64,000 bases of DNA from Parafilimonas terrae (GCF_900115755.1 NZ_FOXQ01000006.1:186001-250000), one strand, 5' to 3'; shown: positions 8,928 to 18,261, counted from the stretch's first letter. Numbers and translations are program-made. Notes: a model not told the origin generated them from the letters alone.

Positions 8928-10418
8928 ATGATAGATTTAAAAAACCTCGAGATATGGTTTATTACCGGCAGCCAGCATTTATATGGAGAAGAAACTTTAA
9001 AACAGGTTGCCGAACACTCGCAGGAAATTGTAAACGGCATGAATGCATCAAAACAAATTCCTTTTCCTGTTGTTTTAAAACCAACTGTAAAAACCCCTGA
9101 AGAAATAACAGCGGCCATTAAAGAAGTTAATGCATCAGCCAACTGCATCGGGATTATTACATGGATGCACACCTTCTCTCCCGCCAAAATGTGGATCAAC
9201 GGCCTGAAGATTTTACAAAAGCCCTTGCTGCATTTGCACACACAATTCAATCGTAATATTCCGTGGAATTCGATTGACATGGATTTTATGAACCTGAACC
9301 AAAGCGCACATGGCGACCGTGAATTTGGCTTTATGGTAAGCCGCCTGCGCATGGAAAGAAAAGTAGTGGTAGGTTATTGGCAGGATGAAGACACTTTAAA
9401 AAGTATTGAAACATGGAGCCGTGCTGCTGCAGGCTGGCACGACTGGCAGGGCGCTAAATTCTTACGCCTTGGCGATAATATGCGTTATGTTGCCGTTACA
9501 GATGGTGATAAAGTGGAAGCAGAATATAAATTCGGGTTTTCTGTAAATACCTATGGCATTGGCGATCTTGTTGCTGTAATCAACAGCATAAGCGATGCCG
9601 ATGTGAACAGGCTGATAGAGGAATATGAAGACAGTTATGTTTTAGCTGATGCCTTGCAAAAGAAAGGTAAGCAACGTAAGTCTTTAAAAGATGCGGCAAG
9701 AATTGAGCTGGGATTAAAAACGTTTATGGAAGCCAATAATTTTAAAGGCTTTACTGATACGTTTGAAGATCTGCATGGCATGTTGCAATTGCCGGGCATT
9801 GCGGCACAACGTTTAATGAACGAAGGCTATGGCTTTGCAGGTGAAGGCGACTGGAAAACAGTAGCATTGGTTCGTGCCATGAAAGTTATGGCGCATGGTT
9901 TAAAAGGTGGCAATAGTTTCATGGAAGATTATACCTATCATTTTGAAAAAGGCAACGAGATGGTATTGGGTTCGCACATGCTGGAGATTTGTCCATCTAT
10001 CGCCAACAAAAAACCTTCCTGCGAAATTCATCCGCTTGGTATTGGCGGCAAGGCAGACCCTGTGCGCCTTGTATTCGATGTAAACGGTGGTGCTGCATTA
10101 AATGCATCAATTATTGATATGGGCAACCGCTTCAGGATGCTGGTGAATACAGTAGAAGCTGTTAAGCCCAAACATAAGCTGCCAAAGCTGCCTGTGGCAA
10201 GGGTTTTATGGAAACCAATGCCCGATATGAAAACCGGTTGCGCAGCATGGATATATGCAGGCGGTGCACATCACACATGCTATAGCCAAAACTTAACAAG
10301 CGAGCATCTGGAAGATTTTGCGGCTATGGCAAATATTGAATTTGTTTTAATAAACAAGAATACTAATCTTTATAGCCTTAAAAACGAGTTGCGCTGGAGT
10401 GAAGCATATTATAAATAA
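8928..10418 (+). CDS. araA: L-arabinose isomerase
   Basis: Interconverts L-arabinose and L-ribulose, the first cytosolic step. The 496 residues match the family (about 500). Typical segments are [11 protein letters not shown] at the N terminus, [11 protein letters not shown] near residue 82, [10 protein letters not shown] near residue 104, [14 protein letters not shown] near residue 305, and [10 protein letters not shown] near residue 350. It is the last catabolic enzyme gene before the symporter, about 100 bp downstream. Confidence 0.96.
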   Translation: MIDLKNLEIWFITGSQHLYGEETLKQVAEHSQEIVNGMNASKQIPFPVVLKPTVKTPEEITAAIKEVNASANCIGIITWMHTFSPAKMWINGLKILQKPLLHLHTQFNRNIPWNSIDMDFMNLNQSAHGDREFGFMVSRLRMERKVVVGYWQDEDTLKSIETWSRAAAGWHDWQGAKFLRLGDNMRYVAVTDGDKVEAEYKFGFSVNTYGIGDLVAVINSISDADVNRLIEEYEDSYVLADALQKKGKQRKSLKDAARIELGLKTFMEANNFKGFTDTFEDLHGMLQLPGIAAQRLMNEGYGFAGEGDWKTVALVRAMKVMAHGLKGGNSFMEDYTYHFEKGNEMVLGSHMLEICPSIANKKPSCEIHPLGIGGKADPVRLVFDVNGGAALNASIIDMGNRFRMLVNTVEAVKPKHKLPKLPVARVLWKPMPDMKTGCAAWIYAGGAHHTCYSQNLTSEHLEDFAAMANIEFVLINKNTNLYSLKNELRWSEAYYK

Positions 10419-10520
10419 CGCTGCATATTTTTTACCTGTTATAACGCAAGAACCATTGGCTACTTTTAATTATTTATACCCTGCTGCATTATTTCAAACA
10501 AAACATTAAACTAACGATAC

Positions 10521-12242
10521 ATGAACAAGCTTGTAACGCAAGACTACTTAGTATTTATCCTGTATTTTATAATTGTAGCATCGTATGGGTATTGGATTTA
10601 TCGCCGCCGCAAAAGCAAAGAACATGATTCAAAAGCATTCTTCCTGGCCGAGGGTTCTTTAACGTGGTGGGCAATCGGCGCTTCTTTAATTGCTTCCAAT
10701 ATTTCTGCCGAACAATTTGTGGGGATGAGCGGCGATGGCTTCTTTGCCGGTGTAGCGGTAGCTTGTTATGAATGGGTTGCTGCCATTGCACTTATTATTA
10801 TTGCTGTGTGGTTTATGCCTATCTATCTTAAGAATAAGATATATACCATGCCGCAATTTCTTAAGATGCGGTATAATAATACGGTGTCATTAATCATGAC
10901 GGTGTTTTGGCTGTTCCTTTATATACTGGTAAACCTTACTTCAATTTTATATCTCGGTGCTGTGGCTATAAGCGGCCTTGTAGGCCCGGAATATCTGCAC
11001 CCGATTATGATTGGCCTTGCCTTCTTCGCACTCCTTATTACATTGGGTGGCATGAAGGTAATTGGGTTTACAGATGTAATACAGGTAGCTGTATTAATTA
11101 TAGGCGGTTTGGCAACCATTTATTTTGCATTGCAGCAGGTAAGTCATCATGTTGGCGATGGCACCGGCGTGGCCAACGGTTTTTCTACCTTAATGAAAGA
11201 TGCACCGGATCATTTCCACATGATATTTGATAAGCCCACTGCGGAAAGCTCCCAATATGATATTCAGCGTTACGTAATCCTGCCGGGCATTTCTATGTAC
11301 TTTCTCGGCCAATGGATCGTAAACCTTAATTACTGGGGATGTAATCAATACATTACACAGCGTGCACTGGGTGCCGATCTTAATACGGCCCGTACAGGTA
11401 TTTTATTTGCCGGTATGCTGAAAATAATGATGCCGATCATCGTTATGCTTCCTGGTATTGCCGCTTATGTGCTTTACAAAAATGGCGTATCCATGACAGG
11501 GCTTACCCCCAATGTAGCGCCTGAAAACCTTTACCAGATAAAAGACAAAGCTTACTCATCTGTGCTCGCCTTTTTACCTACTGGGTTAAGAGGTTTGTCC
11601 GTAGCCGCACTTACGGCAGCTATTGTGGCTTCGCTGGCTGGCAAGGCAAACAGTATTTCCACCATTTTTACGCTGGACATCTATAAAAAATATATGGGAA
11701 AAGATGCAACCGAAAAACAGCTTGTGGTAATAGGCAAGCTCGCCATTGTGGTTGCTATGCTTCTTGGCCTTATGCTTACCTGGAATGATACGTTGGGTAT
11801 TGGTGGCGAAGGCGGTTTCACATTCATTCAGAAATATACCGGCTTTATAAGCCCCGGCATCCTCGCAATGTTCCTGCTGGGTATGTTCTGGAAAAGGACC
11901 ACTGGCGCAGCAGCAGTTGCGGGCATACTGGTGGGCTTTATTACTTCAGTGATCTTTAATAATTATGCTGCGGAATGGTTTGGTCACGAAACATTATTAT
12001 ATACAGCCTTTCCCATTATTAAAGAAGGCATTACTACATGGGAAATTCCGTTCCTCGTATGTATGGGATGGTCTGGTTTATTTACGGTTTTGGTAATGGT
12101 AGCAATTAGTTTGGCCGGGCCTAAAGTAAATCCGCAGGCCATTAATATTGAAAGAGGTATGTTTAAAGTATCGCCACGTGTTTTAACCATGATTGTTATT
12201 ACACTTATATTGATTACGGCGATTTATGTAAGGTTCTGGTAA
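10521..12242 (+). CDS. Sodium:solute symporter, probable arabinose transporter
   Basis: SSS (SLC5-like) family sodium/sugar symporter of 573 residues with about 14 hydrophobic segments; the second begins after EGSLTWWAIGASLIASNISAE, the family's conserved first-helix region. The motif WNLNYWGCNQYITQRALGA-like stretch near residue 272 resembles the sugar-binding region of vSGLT. It closes the arabinose locus, so arabinose is its probable substrate (inferred from context). A terminator hairpin follows at 12264-12297, inside the end of the converging NUDIX gene. Confidence 0.88.
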   Translation: MNKLVTQDYLVFILYFIIVASYGYWIYRRRKSKEHDSKAFFLAEGSLTWWAIGASLIASNISAEQFVGMSGDGFFAGVAVACYEWVAAIALIIIAVWFMPIYLKNKIYTMPQFLKMRYNNTVSLIMTVFWLFLYILVNLTSILYLGAVAISGLVGPEYLHPIMIGLAFFALLITLGGMKVIGFTDVIQVAVLIIGGLATIYFALQQVSHHVGDGTGVANGFSTLMKDAPDHFHMIFDKPTAESSQYDIQRYVILPGISMYFLGQWIVNLNYWGCNQYITQRALGADLNTARTGILFAGMLKIMMPIIVMLPGIAAYVLYKNGVSMTGLTPNVAPENLYQIKDKAYSSVLAFLPTGLRGLSVAALTAAIVASLAGKANSISTIFTLDIYKKYMGKDATEKQLVVIGKLAIVVAMLLGLMLTWNDTLGIGGEGGFTFIQKYTGFISPGILAMFLLGMFWKRTTGAAAVAGILVGFITSVIFNNYAAEWFGHETLLYTAFPIIKEGITTWEIPFLVCMGWSGLFTVLVMVAISLAGPKVNPQAINIERGMFKVSPRVLTMIVITLILITAIYVRFW

Positions 12243-12253
12243 AAAAAGTTCAG

Positions 12254-12775
12254 TTAGAATAATAAAAAACGCTCCAAAACAGGGAGCGTTTTTTTTATGC
12301 GTGTAAAATCATAAACCCAAAATCTTTTTACAAGCTCTTCAATCAATGGCACCTGGTAAGCAAGAATTTTTTCCTTTGCCGTGACCGCATCAAACCATTC
12401 AGCCCTGTCAACTTCCGGCACTTCTATGCGTTTGCCGGAACGCGGCGGCCAGTCAACCCAAATTAAATTGCTGGTAATATTTGCTGTATCAAAATCCTGT
12501 TCTGCAGCAAAAGCATAAACGATTTTGCCGCTTTTATTTTTCACCGATGATAATTCAACAAAATCTTTCACTGAAATCTTTTTACCGGTTTCTTCTTCAA
12601 ATTCTCTTTTCGCTGCCTTCAAAGCATCTTCTCCTTCATCTAACTCCCCTTTGGGTATTGACCAGGCGCCTGCATCTTTTTTTGCCCAAAAAGGGCCGCC
12701 GGGATGCACCAGCATTATTTCCAGGGAATTATTTTTTCTTCTGAATAAAATTATTCCTGCACTTTTTTTACCCAT
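12254..12775 (-). CDS. NUDIX hydrolase
   Basis: NUDIX-fold pyrophosphohydrolase of 173 residues. The Nudix box is intact: G, E, REFEEETG in the order GX5EX7REXXEEXG at about residues 43-66. The N terminus (SAGIILFRR) and the phrase AWSIPKGELDEGED are typical of enzymes acting on nucleoside polyphosphates or diadenosine polyphosphates; the substrate cannot be named. There is no winged-helix domain, so it is not an AraR/NrtR-type regulator despite its position beside the arabinose locus. Its last codons contain the terminator hairpin of the converging symporter gene. Confidence 0.85.
   Translation of the reverse strand: MGKKSAGIILFRRKNNSLEIMLVHPGGPFWAKKDAGAWSIPKGELDEGEDALKAAKREFEEETGKKISVKDFVELSSVKNKSGKIVYAFAAEQDFDTANITSNLIWVDWPPRSGKRIEVPEVDRAEWFDAVTAKEKILAYQVPLIEELVKRFWVYDFTRIKKTLPVLERFLLF
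12264..12297 (+). terminator. Terminator of the arabinose locus
   Basis: ACGCTCC, a short A-rich loop, GGGAGCGT, then eight T. It lies 20 nt after the symporter stop and within the last codons of the opposing NUDIX gene (the codons for TLPVLERF), so one sequence serves as terminator and as coding sequence. Confidence 0.85.
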
Positions 12776-12800
12776 ATTATCTGCCTTAACATTTTTATGT

Positions 12801-12831
12801 TTTGCAAGCTAACCACCACACATTACATTTG
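12801..12831 (+). promoter_or_regulatory. Promoter of the CarB C-half gene
   Basis: TTTG at 12801-12804, exactly 19 bp, then TACATTTG at 12824-12831: a full match to the Bacteroidota consensus. The predicted start near 12835 lies about 12 nt before the ATG at 12847. It rules out translation from the in-frame TTG at 12802. Confidence 0.8.
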
Positions 12832-12846
12832 CGCAATTTACCTGTA

Positions 12847-14040
12847 ATGAATCAAAAGCTTACTCACAACGAATCAGTCCCATCCAAAAAGAAAAAAATT
12901 ATTGTTCTTGGCAGCGGCCCCAACAGAATTGGTCAAGGCATTGAATTTGACTATTGCTGCGTGCATGGCCTGCTTGCTATTAAAGAATGCGGTTATGAAG
13001 CCATAATGGTGAACTGCAACCCAGAAACGGTTTCTACAGATTTTGACATGGCCGATAAACTTTACTTCGAGCCTGTTTACTGGGAACATTTATGGGAAAT
13101 AATTGAACTGGAAAAGCCGGACGGCGTCATTGTACAGCTCGGCGGCCAAACAGCTTTGAAACTGGCGAAAAGGCTGCATGAAAAAGGCATTAAAATTATC
13201 GGTACTTCTTTCGACAATATGGATATTGCTGAAGACCGCGGCCGTTTCAGCGACCTCCTGAAAGAGCTTGATATTCCCTACCCGCAATATGGCACAGCCT
13301 ATACCGCCGATGAAGCCATTGAAGTGGCCAACCAGGTGGGTTACCCTGTTTTGGTGCGCCCGAGTTATGTTTTGGGTGGCCAGCGCATGCGCATCGTAAT
13401 TAATGATGAAGAACTGGAAAAAGCCGTTGTAAGCTTATTAAAACACATACCTAATAATAAAATATTAATTGATCACTTTCTCGACCGTTGCCAGGAAGCG
13501 GAAATAGACGGCATTTTCGATGGTGAAACTTTTCACGTAATGGGTGTAATGGAACACATTGAACCTGCAGGCATTCACAGCGGTGACAGCAATGCCGTTC
13601 TGCCAGCCTTCAATCTTACGCCCCTGGTTGTAACGACGATGGAATATTATGCAGAAAAAATTGCACGGGCCCTGGACATCCGCGGGCTTATCAATATACA
13701 GTTTGCAATTAAAGACAACAAGGTTTTTGTGATTGAAGCCAATCCCAGGGCCAGCCGCACAACGCCGTTTATTGCAAAGGCTTACCAGATTCCTTACCTG
13801 AATGTAGCCACAAAAGTTATGCTGGGCGAAGCAAAGCTGAAAGATTTAGCTTTTGAAAAGAAGCTTGATGGTTTCGCTATTAAAGAACCTGTTTTCAGCT
13901 TTAATAAATTCCCAAATGTTAATAAAGAGCTTGGCCCTGAAATGAAAAGCACCGGCGAGGCAATCCGTTTTATAAAAGATTTACGCGATCCTTATTTCAG
14001 GCAACTGTATAAAGAGAAAAGTATGTACCTGAGCAAGTAA
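12847..14040 (+). CDS. carB: Carbamoyl-phosphate synthase large subunit, C-terminal half only
   Basis: Matches the second synthetase half of CarB, the ATP-grasp unit that phosphorylates carbamate. It begins at the point that corresponds to about residue 555 of the E. coli protein (VLGSGPNRIGQGIEFDY) and runs through NCNPETVSTDFD, RPSYVLGGQRM and EANPRASRTTPF. It ends at SMYLSK, before where an allosteric MGS domain would start. The N-terminal half (carboxyphosphate unit) is absent from the window, and upstream is an opposing NUDIX gene, so this is a separate gene, not a truncated end. The ATG at 12847 is chosen because a consensus promoter lies between it and the upstream TTG; the product has 397 residues. 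An N-terminal partner must be encoded elsewhere for activity. Split CarB is known in some archaea and Aquifex. Confidence 0.85.
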   Translation: MNQKLTHNESVPSKKKKIIVLGSGPNRIGQGIEFDYCCVHGLLAIKECGYEAIMVNCNPETVSTDFDMADKLYFEPVYWEHLWEIIELEKPDGVIVQLGGQTALKLAKRLHEKGIKIIGTSFDNMDIAEDRGRFSDLLKELDIPYPQYGTAYTADEAIEVANQVGYPVLVRPSYVLGGQRMRIVINDEELEKAVVSLLKHIPNNKILIDHFLDRCQEAEIDGIFDGETFHVMGVMEHIEPAGIHSGDSNAVLPAFNLTPLVVTTMEYYAEKIARALDIRGLINIQFAIKDNKVFVIEANPRASRTTPFIAKAYQIPYLNVATKVMLGEAKLKDLAFEKKLDGFAIKEPVFSFNKFPNVNKELGPEMKSTGEAIRFIKDLRDPYFRQLYKEKSMYLSK

Positions 14041-14223
14041 GTTCAGATTTATTGCATCATTAATTGTCTTATTAACAATTTCTGTGTGAAATATTCACAT
14101 TTGGAAAATAAATCCCGGCGAAAAGTTGTAATTTTGCAGCCCGCATTTTATTTTTAGTAACTTTAACTAACAATAAGCATCCTTTTTGCGTATAACTTGT
14201 ATTAATAACAAAGGACAACATAT

Positions 14224-15081
14224 ATGAGGCAGCTAAAAATCGCTACCCAAATCACCAACCGTGATTCCCAGGCCGTTGAAAAGTATCTGCAGGAAATTTC
14301 TAAAATTCCGATGATCACTCCCGAAGAGGAAACTACACTGGCACAAAGGATCAAGATGGGTGACCAGAGAGCACTGGATAAACTCGTGCAGGCCAATTTA
14401 CGTTTCGTGGTATCTGTTGCTAAGCAGTACCAGCACCAGGGCCTTAGCCTTAGCGACCTGATCAACGAGGGTAACCTCGGTTTGATAAAAGCAGCCCAGC
14501 GTTTCGATGAAACCAAGGGTTTTAAATTCATTTCATACGCCGTATGGTGGATTCGCCAGTCCATTTTACAGGCGTTGGCAGAGCAGGGAAGATTAGTCCG
14601 CCTGCCTCAAAACAAAATTGGCACCTATAACAAAGCAAATAAAGCCTATATGGCTTTTGAGCAGGAACATGAGCGCGAACCTTCAACCGAAGAGTTAAGT
14701 GAGATTCTCGAAATGAGCGAAACCGAGATCAACAACATCTTTCAGAGCAACACCCGCCACACTTCACTGGATGCACCCGTGCACGAAGCTGAAGATGTAG
14801 CTATGGGCGATTTACTGGAAGGCAGCGATGATACGGATGAAGATGTGATGAAAGATTCTTTGCGTGAAGAAATCAAGCGTGTATTGAAATCACTTAGCCC
14901 GCGTGAAGCAGAAATTGTTAACGCATATTTTGGCCTTGAAGGCGAAAATGGTGTAACCATTGAGCAAATAGGCATGAAGTATGATCTTACAAAAGAACGC
15001 ATTCGCCAGATTAAGGAAAGAGCTATCAAACGTTTACAAAAAGCACGTTATAGTAGCTCGCTCAAATCGTACTTAGGTTAA
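14224..15081 (+). CDS. rpoD: Primary RNA polymerase sigma factor (RpoD/SigA type)
   Basis: Directs RNA polymerase to housekeeping promoters. At 285 residues it lacks region 1.1, as Bacteroidota primary sigma factors do. Region 1.2/2 runs from about residue 15 (SKIPMITPEEETTLAQRI) through NEGNLGLIKAAQRFDETKGF and SYAVWWIRQSI; region 3 follows, and region 4.2 at the C terminus has TIEQIGMKYDLTKERIRQI. This factor should recognise the TTTG/TAnnTTTG promoters seen across the window. A TAATTTTG element at 14129-14136 may be its own promoter, giving a leader of about 85 nt. A strong terminator follows at 15103. Confidence 0.95.
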   Translation: MRQLKIATQITNRDSQAVEKYLQEISKIPMITPEEETTLAQRIKMGDQRALDKLVQANLRFVVSVAKQYQHQGLSLSDLINEGNLGLIKAAQRFDETKGFKFISYAVWWIRQSILQALAEQGRLVRLPQNKIGTYNKANKAYMAFEQEHEREPSTEELSEILEMSETEINNIFQSNTRHTSLDAPVHEAEDVAMGDLLEGSDDTDEDVMKDSLREEIKRVLKSLSPREAEIVNAYFGLEGENGVTIEQIGMKYDLTKERIRQIKERAIKRLQKARYSSSLKSYLG

Positions 15082-15102
15082 AAGCAATCGCTTTAAAAAA
15101 TT

Positions 15103-15131
15103 AAGCCGCTTCATTTGAAGCGGCTTTTTAT
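15103..15131. terminator. Bidirectional terminator between rpoD and ccmB
   Basis: AAGCCGCTTCA and TGAAGCGGCTT form an 11-bp perfect stem around a 2-nt centre, with T-rich sequence on the right and A-rich on the left. It can end both rpoD (+) and ccmB (-). Confidence 0.9.
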
Positions 15132-15159
15132 TTTATAATTATCAATTATTATTTAATAA

Positions 15160-15825
15160 TTAATCCTTCCATAAAAAAGGAAACAATATTATTGAAAGCA
15201 GTACAATTAAAACATCAAGGCTGATAAGCAGTAAAACCATTTGCCACCAGCCGCCTTGCAAAGCATCGCTAAAAACCTTTGATGAAATTTTTCCCAACAA
15301 TAATAACTGCGGAATTACGATAGGAAAACCCATAATAGCCATTAATGCAGATTGTTGCTGCGCTTTGGCTGCAATAGCCGCCAAAAATGTAAAAACAAGC
15401 CCTAAACCTACGCCACCTATAAAACTTATGATCACAAACTGAAAAAAATGAATAACCGGGTTGCCTAAGAGCAGTGTAAAGATTAATAAAGTAAGCAGGC
15501 TCATGACGAGCATGATCATTGCATTAAAAATTATTTTACCAATGATAAAATTAACAGGGCCGGAAATAGTATAATAATATAACATGCGGCCCTTACTGTC
15601 CTGTAAAAAACTTTTAGCCACCGCATTCACCGAAACAAATAACTGCACAATCCAGAATAAAGCATTCCATGTTTGATCCTCAGGCTGCCCGTTTGTAAGA
15701 TATACAACAAATACGGTAGAAGCCACATACAACAGCACGCCATAAAACGTGTATTGCTGGCGGGTTTCAAGCAAAATATCTTTTTTTACCAGCGCCAGTA
15801 TTTGCTGCGTGGAAAGTTTTTTCAT
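15160..15825 (-). CDS. ccmB: Heme exporter protein B, ABC permease
   Basis: CcmB is the membrane subunit of the CcmAB transporter used in cytochrome c maturation system I. About six hydrophobic segments are visible, with the conserved N terminus LVKKDILLETRQ. The chosen start is the ATG at 15825 (MKKLSTQQ), giving 221 residues, the family's normal size; a longer frame to 15903 adds residues that do not fit. A TATATTTG element at 15839-15832 lies only 6 nt upstream of this ATG. The partner genes ccmA, ccmC and ccmE are not in the window. Confidence 0.85.
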   Translation of the reverse strand: MKKLSTQQILALVKKDILLETRQQYTFYGVLLYVASTVFVVYLTNGQPEDQTWNALFWIVQLFVSVNAVAKSFLQDSKGRMLYYYTISGPVNFIIGKIIFNAMIMLVMSLLTLLIFTLLLGNPVIHFFQFVIISFIGGVGLGLVFTFLAAIAAKAQQQSALMAIMGFPIVIPQLLLLGKISSKVFSDALQGGWWQMVLLLISLDVLIVLLSIILFPFLWKD

Positions 15826-15831
15826 GCATTG

Positions 15832-15839
15832 CAAATATA
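15832..15839 (-). promoter_or_regulatory. -7 element of ccmB
   Basis: TATATTTG on the minus strand, a full match to TAnnTTTG, 6 nt from the ATG; no TTTG at the expected upstream distance. The transcript would be nearly leaderless. Confidence 0.5.
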
Positions 15840-15932
15840 CATGCATGTTAAGGCGCAAATGTTTTAAGTAAACGGTAATGGTAAAATTATGTTTCAGTTG
15901 CAAAACACTATGGCTTATTTACCGTTTGCGCT

Positions 15933-15940
15933 TATATTTG
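15933..15940 (+). promoter_or_regulatory. -7 element of pdhA
   Basis: TATATTTG, a full match to TAnnTTTG, 19 nt before the GTG start of pdhA. No TTTG at the usual upstream distance. Confidence 0.5.
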
Positions 15941-15959
15941 CGGCCTAAATTTTAGCTGC

Positions 15960-16955
15960 GTGCCTGTAAAATTTACTAAAGAGACTTATTTATATTGGTA
16001 TGAGTTAATGCAACTCATACGCCAGTTTGAGCTTAAGGCTGAAGAAATGTATAAGATGGCCGGTAAAATCCGTGGCTTCTTTCATGCTTATGTTGGGCAG
16101 GAAGCCATTGCCGCCGGTTGCATGACAGCCACACGGCAGGAAGATATTTTTATTACTGCTTACCGCGATCATGGACTGGCTTTGGCCAAAGGCGCCAGTG
16201 CCAATGCCTGTATGGCTGAATTGTATGGAAAAGCAACAGGCCTTGCAAAAGGCAAAGGCGGCAGTATGCACTTTTTCAGCAAGGAACATTTCTTTTATGG
16301 CGGTCATGGCATAGTGGGCGGACAGATTGGTGTTGGCGCCGGTATTGCTTTTGCCGAAGCCTATAAAGGCACTGATAATGTAGTGCTTTGCTTTTTTGGC
16401 GATGGCGCTGCCAGGCAGGGTGTTTTGCATGAAACATTCAATCTTGCCATGTTGTGGAAGATACCTGTTGTATTTATTTGTGAAAATAACAATTATGCAA
16501 TGGGCACATCTATTGAGCGCACCTCAAATGTTGTTGATATTTATAAACTGGCTGATGCTTATGAAATGCCCGGCGACAAAGTTGATGGCATGAGCGCCGA
16601 AGCGGTGCATGAAGCCATTGCAAGGGCGGTAAAAAGAGCAAGGGAAAAAGGCGGCCCTACCCTGCTGGAAATGAAAACCTATCGTTACAAAGGCCACTCT
16701 ATTTCTGATCCCGGTAAATACAGAACAAAAGAAGAACTTGAAGATTACAAAGGCAAAGACCCTATTTTGCTTGTTTTAAAAACAATCAAAGACAATAAGT
16801 TCGCTTCTGACGAAGAGATAAAAGCTATTGACGAACGCATAAACGGCATAGTGGAAGAATCAGTAAAATTTGCCGAAGAAAGCCCATGGCCTGAAGACAG
16901 CGAAGTACTGAGGGATGTTTATACTGATAAAAATTATCCTTTTATAATTGACTAA
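15960..16955 (+). CDS. pdhA: Pyruvate dehydrogenase E1 component, alpha subunit
   Basis: Thiamine-diphosphate-dependent alpha subunit of the E1 heterotetramer that decarboxylates pyruvate. The start is GTG at 15960 (MPVKFTKETY); no ATG is near. Motifs: GQEAIAAG near residue 43, YRDHG near residue 62, KGGSMHF near residue 98, and the ThDP motif from GDGAARQG to the Asn-rich ENNNYAMGT. The length of 331 residues matches the family. The E1 beta and E2 genes are not adjacent; a TPR protein gene and ribH follow on the same strand. Confidence 0.94.
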   Translation: MPVKFTKETYLYWYELMQLIRQFELKAEEMYKMAGKIRGFFHAYVGQEAIAAGCMTATRQEDIFITAYRDHGLALAKGASANACMAELYGKATGLAKGKGGSMHFFSKEHFFYGGHGIVGGQIGVGAGIAFAEAYKGTDNVVLCFFGDGAARQGVLHETFNLAMLWKIPVVFICENNNYAMGTSIERTSNVVDIYKLADAYEMPGDKVDGMSAEAVHEAIARAVKRAREKGGPTLLEMKTYRYKGHSISDPGKYRTKEELEDYKGKDPILLVLKTIKDNKFASDEEIKAIDERINGIVEESVKFAEESPWPEDSEVLRDVYTDKNYPFIID

Positions 16956-16997
16956 CGGTTTGCTTTTTTATTTTAAATTTTAATACTTAATATTTTT

Positions 16998-17690
16998 ATG
17001 GCTGAAGCGCATGTGCATGAGGCAAAAACGGGAGATGCATCTTTTAACCTGGAGCGGTTTTGGTTTCGCAATCAAAAACCCATAATCGCTGTTATTATTG
17101 CTATAGTGGTTATTGCCGGCGGATGGTTTGCCTATCAGAATTATGTTGTTGCGCCCAAAGAAGCAGAAGCGCAAAATGCTATGTGGAAAGCAGAGCAGTA
17201 TTTTCGCGAAGATTCTTTAAAGCTCGCATTAAACGGCGACCAATATAACCGCGGCTTTATTTATATAATGAATAATTACGGTTCAACAAAAACAGGTAAG
17301 CTTGCAAAATATTATGCTGGCTTATGCTATTTAAAAACAGGCGATTTCAATAAAGCCGTTGATAACCTTTCAGGCTTTACTACAAGCGCCAAACAAATCC
17401 AGATGATGGCTTACGGCGCATTGGGCGATGCTTACAGCGAGCTGAATAAAAATGATGAGGCTGTTGCTTCTTACAAAAAAGCTGCTGCCGAGTTTACAGA
17501 TGATGCCGCCATGAGCAGTGAATATTTATTCCGTGCAGCATTAAAGCTTGAAACATTAGGCAAAACCAATGAAGCTTTGAATTTATATAAGGAACTTAAA
17601 GAAAAATTTCCAAACACCAACAGGGGTTTTGCTGCCGATAAATATATTTATCGTTTAAGTATAATTCCAAACGATTTTAGTACGAAATAA
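16998..17690 (+). CDS. Membrane-anchored TPR protein
   Basis: 230-residue protein with one membrane segment (about residues 29-48, IIAVIIAIVVIAGGWFAYQNY) after a short cytosolic N terminus, then tetratricopeptide-like repeats in the periplasmic part (for example AKYYAGLCYLKTGDFNKAVDNL and GDAYSELNKNDEAVASYKKA, segments of helical pairs). The layout resembles YfgM/CpoB-type ancillary proteins; no function can be assigned firmly. Its stop overlaps the ribH start by one base (TAATG), so the two are translationally coupled. The combination with ribH is probably an operon of unrelated functions. Confidence 0.75.
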   Translation: MAEAHVHEAKTGDASFNLERFWFRNQKPIIAVIIAIVVIAGGWFAYQNYVVAPKEAEAQNAMWKAEQYFREDSLKLALNGDQYNRGFIYIMNNYGSTKTGKLAKYYAGLCYLKTGDFNKAVDNLSGFTTSAKQIQMMAYGALGDAYSELNKNDEAVASYKKAAAEFTDDAAMSSEYLFRAALKLETLGKTNEALNLYKELKEKFPNTNRGFAADKYIYRLSIIPNDFSTK

Positions 17691-18172
17691 TGGCATCAAA
17701 GGGAAATAAAACATTAAACAAAGGCATCCCCAAATTAAAGGATGCCTTTATAATTATAGTAAAAACCGAATGGAACAATCACATTGTTGACAAGCTTGAA
17801 AAAGGCGCCATTCAATTATTGCGGCAGCAAAATATTGCCTGCAAAACACTGGTGGTTCCCGGCGCTGTAGAAATACCTTTTGCTATAAAAGCTTATGCAG
17901 AAAGCGGGCAACAAAAAGCAAATGCCTTTATAGCATTGGGCACGGTGATACGCGGCGATACGCCCCACTTTGATTATGTGTGCAAATTTGTTTCAGATGG
18001 CATTCTTTCCTTAAATATGATACTGGATATACCTTCCATCTTCGGCGTACTTACTGTAAATGATGAGCAGCAGGCACTGGAGCGTGTTGGCGGTATCCAC
18101 GGCAATAAAGGTGAAGAAGCAGCAATAACAGCCATTAAAATGATCGCCTTCAACCGAAAATTAAAGAAGTAA
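17690..18172 (+). CDS. ribH: 6,7-dimethyl-8-ribityllumazine synthase
   Basis: Penultimate enzyme of riboflavin synthesis; joins the pyrimidine intermediate with 3,4-dihydroxy-2-butanone 4-phosphate and usually forms a 60-subunit capsid or pentamer. Recognised by the phrases VPGAVEIPFAIKA (residues 63-75), ALGTVIRGDTPHFDYV (with the catalytic His) and GVLTVNDEQQALERVGG. The length of 160 residues is normal. It overlaps the preceding TPR gene by one base. Confidence 0.95.
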   Translation: MASKGNKTLNKGIPKLKDAFIIIVKTEWNNHIVDKLEKGAIQLLRQQNIACKTLVVPGAVEIPFAIKAYAESGQQKANAFIALGTVIRGDTPHFDYVCKFVSDGILSLNMILDIPSIFGVLTVNDEQQALERVGGIHGNKGEEAAITAIKMIAFNRKLKK

Positions 18173-18251
18173 TTTTGTTATCAGCGACATAACAATCATT
18201 GAGCACGGTTGTGTCACTCCCTTGTACTGATGAATCGCTATTCAGCAAACT

Positions 18252-18259
18252 TATTTTTG
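18252..18259 (+). promoter_or_regulatory. -7 element of the LutA-like gene
   Basis: TATTTTTG, a full match to TAnnTTTG, ends 2 nt before the ATG at 18262, which would give a leaderless or nearly leaderless mRNA. Confidence 0.4.
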
Positions 18260-18261
18260 AA

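Noticed and set aside
12254-12775. NUDIX gene as an AraR-type arabinose regulator
   Set aside because: The Nudix box is intact but there is no C-terminal winged helix, so it is a hydrolase.
12802-12846. Upstream TTG start for the CarB half
   Set aside because: It lies inside a consensus promoter whose start site is downstream of it.
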